Below are positions 63,765-64,000 of a stretch of DNA of 64,000 bases, piece after piece. The stretch is from Tigriopus japonicus (Eukaryota > Arthropoda > Copepoda > Harpacticoida > Harpacticidae): NCBI GenBank assembly GCA_010645155.1, contig JAAGOF010000252.1, positions 406,662 through 470,661 on the forward strand. The letters run 5' to 3'. Within the stretch, counting starts at the first letter, position 1. Every line of letters starts with the position of its first letter. The notes beneath the pieces were generated by a model, which saw only the letters and a list, made by a program, of their open reading frames with translations, did not search any database and was not told where the DNA came from. Position numbers and translations under genes: made by a program.

Positions 63765-63859
63765 ATTCTTTCAAACTTTTGGCGCTCTTCAACGCTCACA
63801 GATGGTTTCGTGTCCTTTAAGGCAACCATTAAATGGTCCCGAGTGATTGGAACATGATC
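63765..63859 (-). CDS. Isolated exon, possibly the C-terminal lid region of an AAA+ ATPase (partial gene)
   Basis: 95 bp with good splice sites (CACTTGCAG acceptor, AGAAT|GTGAGT donor), phase 0 to 2. It encodes DHVPITRDHLMVALKDTKPS followed by VSVEERQKFER. A helix starting with I-T, then a [KR]PSVS-type turn and an acidic/basic helix, is the usual ending of the small helical domain in classical AAA ATPases such as katanin, VPS4 and peroxins. The member cannot be named. The gene continues beyond the window and its last exon was not found. Confidence 0.45.
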
Positions 63860-64000
63860 CTGCAAGTGAGTGAAAAAAAGCGTTCGTCCATTAGGCCTGC
63901 TTAGGGGAGGAACCAATCGAGAAAAGATTAGTTTGGCACAAAAAGCTGGCGAGCAAAATCCATCCAATCTCTTGCAATTATACAGTGGGACCCTATTTAC
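63860..64000. other. Probable intron of the gene with the exon at 63765-63859
   Basis: No further exon seen before the window ends. The open frame running upstream of the acceptor is intronic. Confidence 0.4.

Noticed and set aside
1..64000. Bacterial-type systems, CRISPR arrays, operons
   Set aside because: Intron structure and gene content are eukaryotic. The tandem repeats lack CRISPR repeat-spacer organisation.

Overview
The window is intron-rich animal (arthropod-like) nuclear DNA. The codon use, GT-AG introns, trinucleotide microsatellites, a tRNA-derived SINE and Tc1/mariner- and hAT-like elements all fit an invertebrate. The main gene has exon duplications known from the insect nAChR alpha6 gene. 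A crustacean such as a copepod is plausible, but the species cannot be fixed from this sequence. An assembly gap lies at 47145-47409.

About 50 kb (1-49850, minus strand) is one gene: a nicotinic acetylcholine receptor alpha subunit of the alpha7 / Drosophila Dalpha6 type. I rebuilt it exon by exon from splice sites, phase and motifs. A candidate signal-peptide exon lies at 49778-49850, followed by a 29-kb intron. Then come exon 2 (20544-20683), two copies of the 45-bp loop-D exon 3 (19157-19201, 17957-18001), exon 4 (16194-16303), exon 5 with the Cys-loop (15763-15943), two different loop-F exons (15309-15381, 11308-11386), exon 7 with the CC loop C and TM1 (9476-9670), SIX tandem alternative TM2 exons (7036-7122, 5638-5721, 4682-4765, 3969-4055, 3144-3227, 2643-2726), exon 9 with TM3 (647-756) and exon 10 with the cytoplasmic loop and TM4 (1-579, running off the window). 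Taking one exon per cluster gives an open frame of about 530 codons to the window edge, and up to 2 x 2 x 6 = 24 isoforms. These would differ in the agonist-site complementary face (loops D and F) and in the pore lining (TM2). The six-member pore-exon cassette is the most exciting item here.

A second gene on the plus strand (52488-55421, four exons, 268 aa) starts 2.6 kb from the nAChR first exon in head-to-head orientation. It encodes a divergent neuronal-calcium-sensor-like EF-hand protein. A 922-bp palindromic Tc1/mariner-derived foldback element (55507-56428) sits 86 bp after its stop codon, probably in its 3' UTR.

From 56.4 kb to the end the DNA is AT-rich and repeat-laden. It holds a 26-bp minisatellite, two hAT-like elements with AGGGACGGGC termini and 8-bp target duplications, and a 24-bp minisatellite. 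A single minus-strand exon at 63765-63859 may belong to an AAA+ ATPase gene that continues beyond the window. Most other open frames look like chance ORFs in introns.
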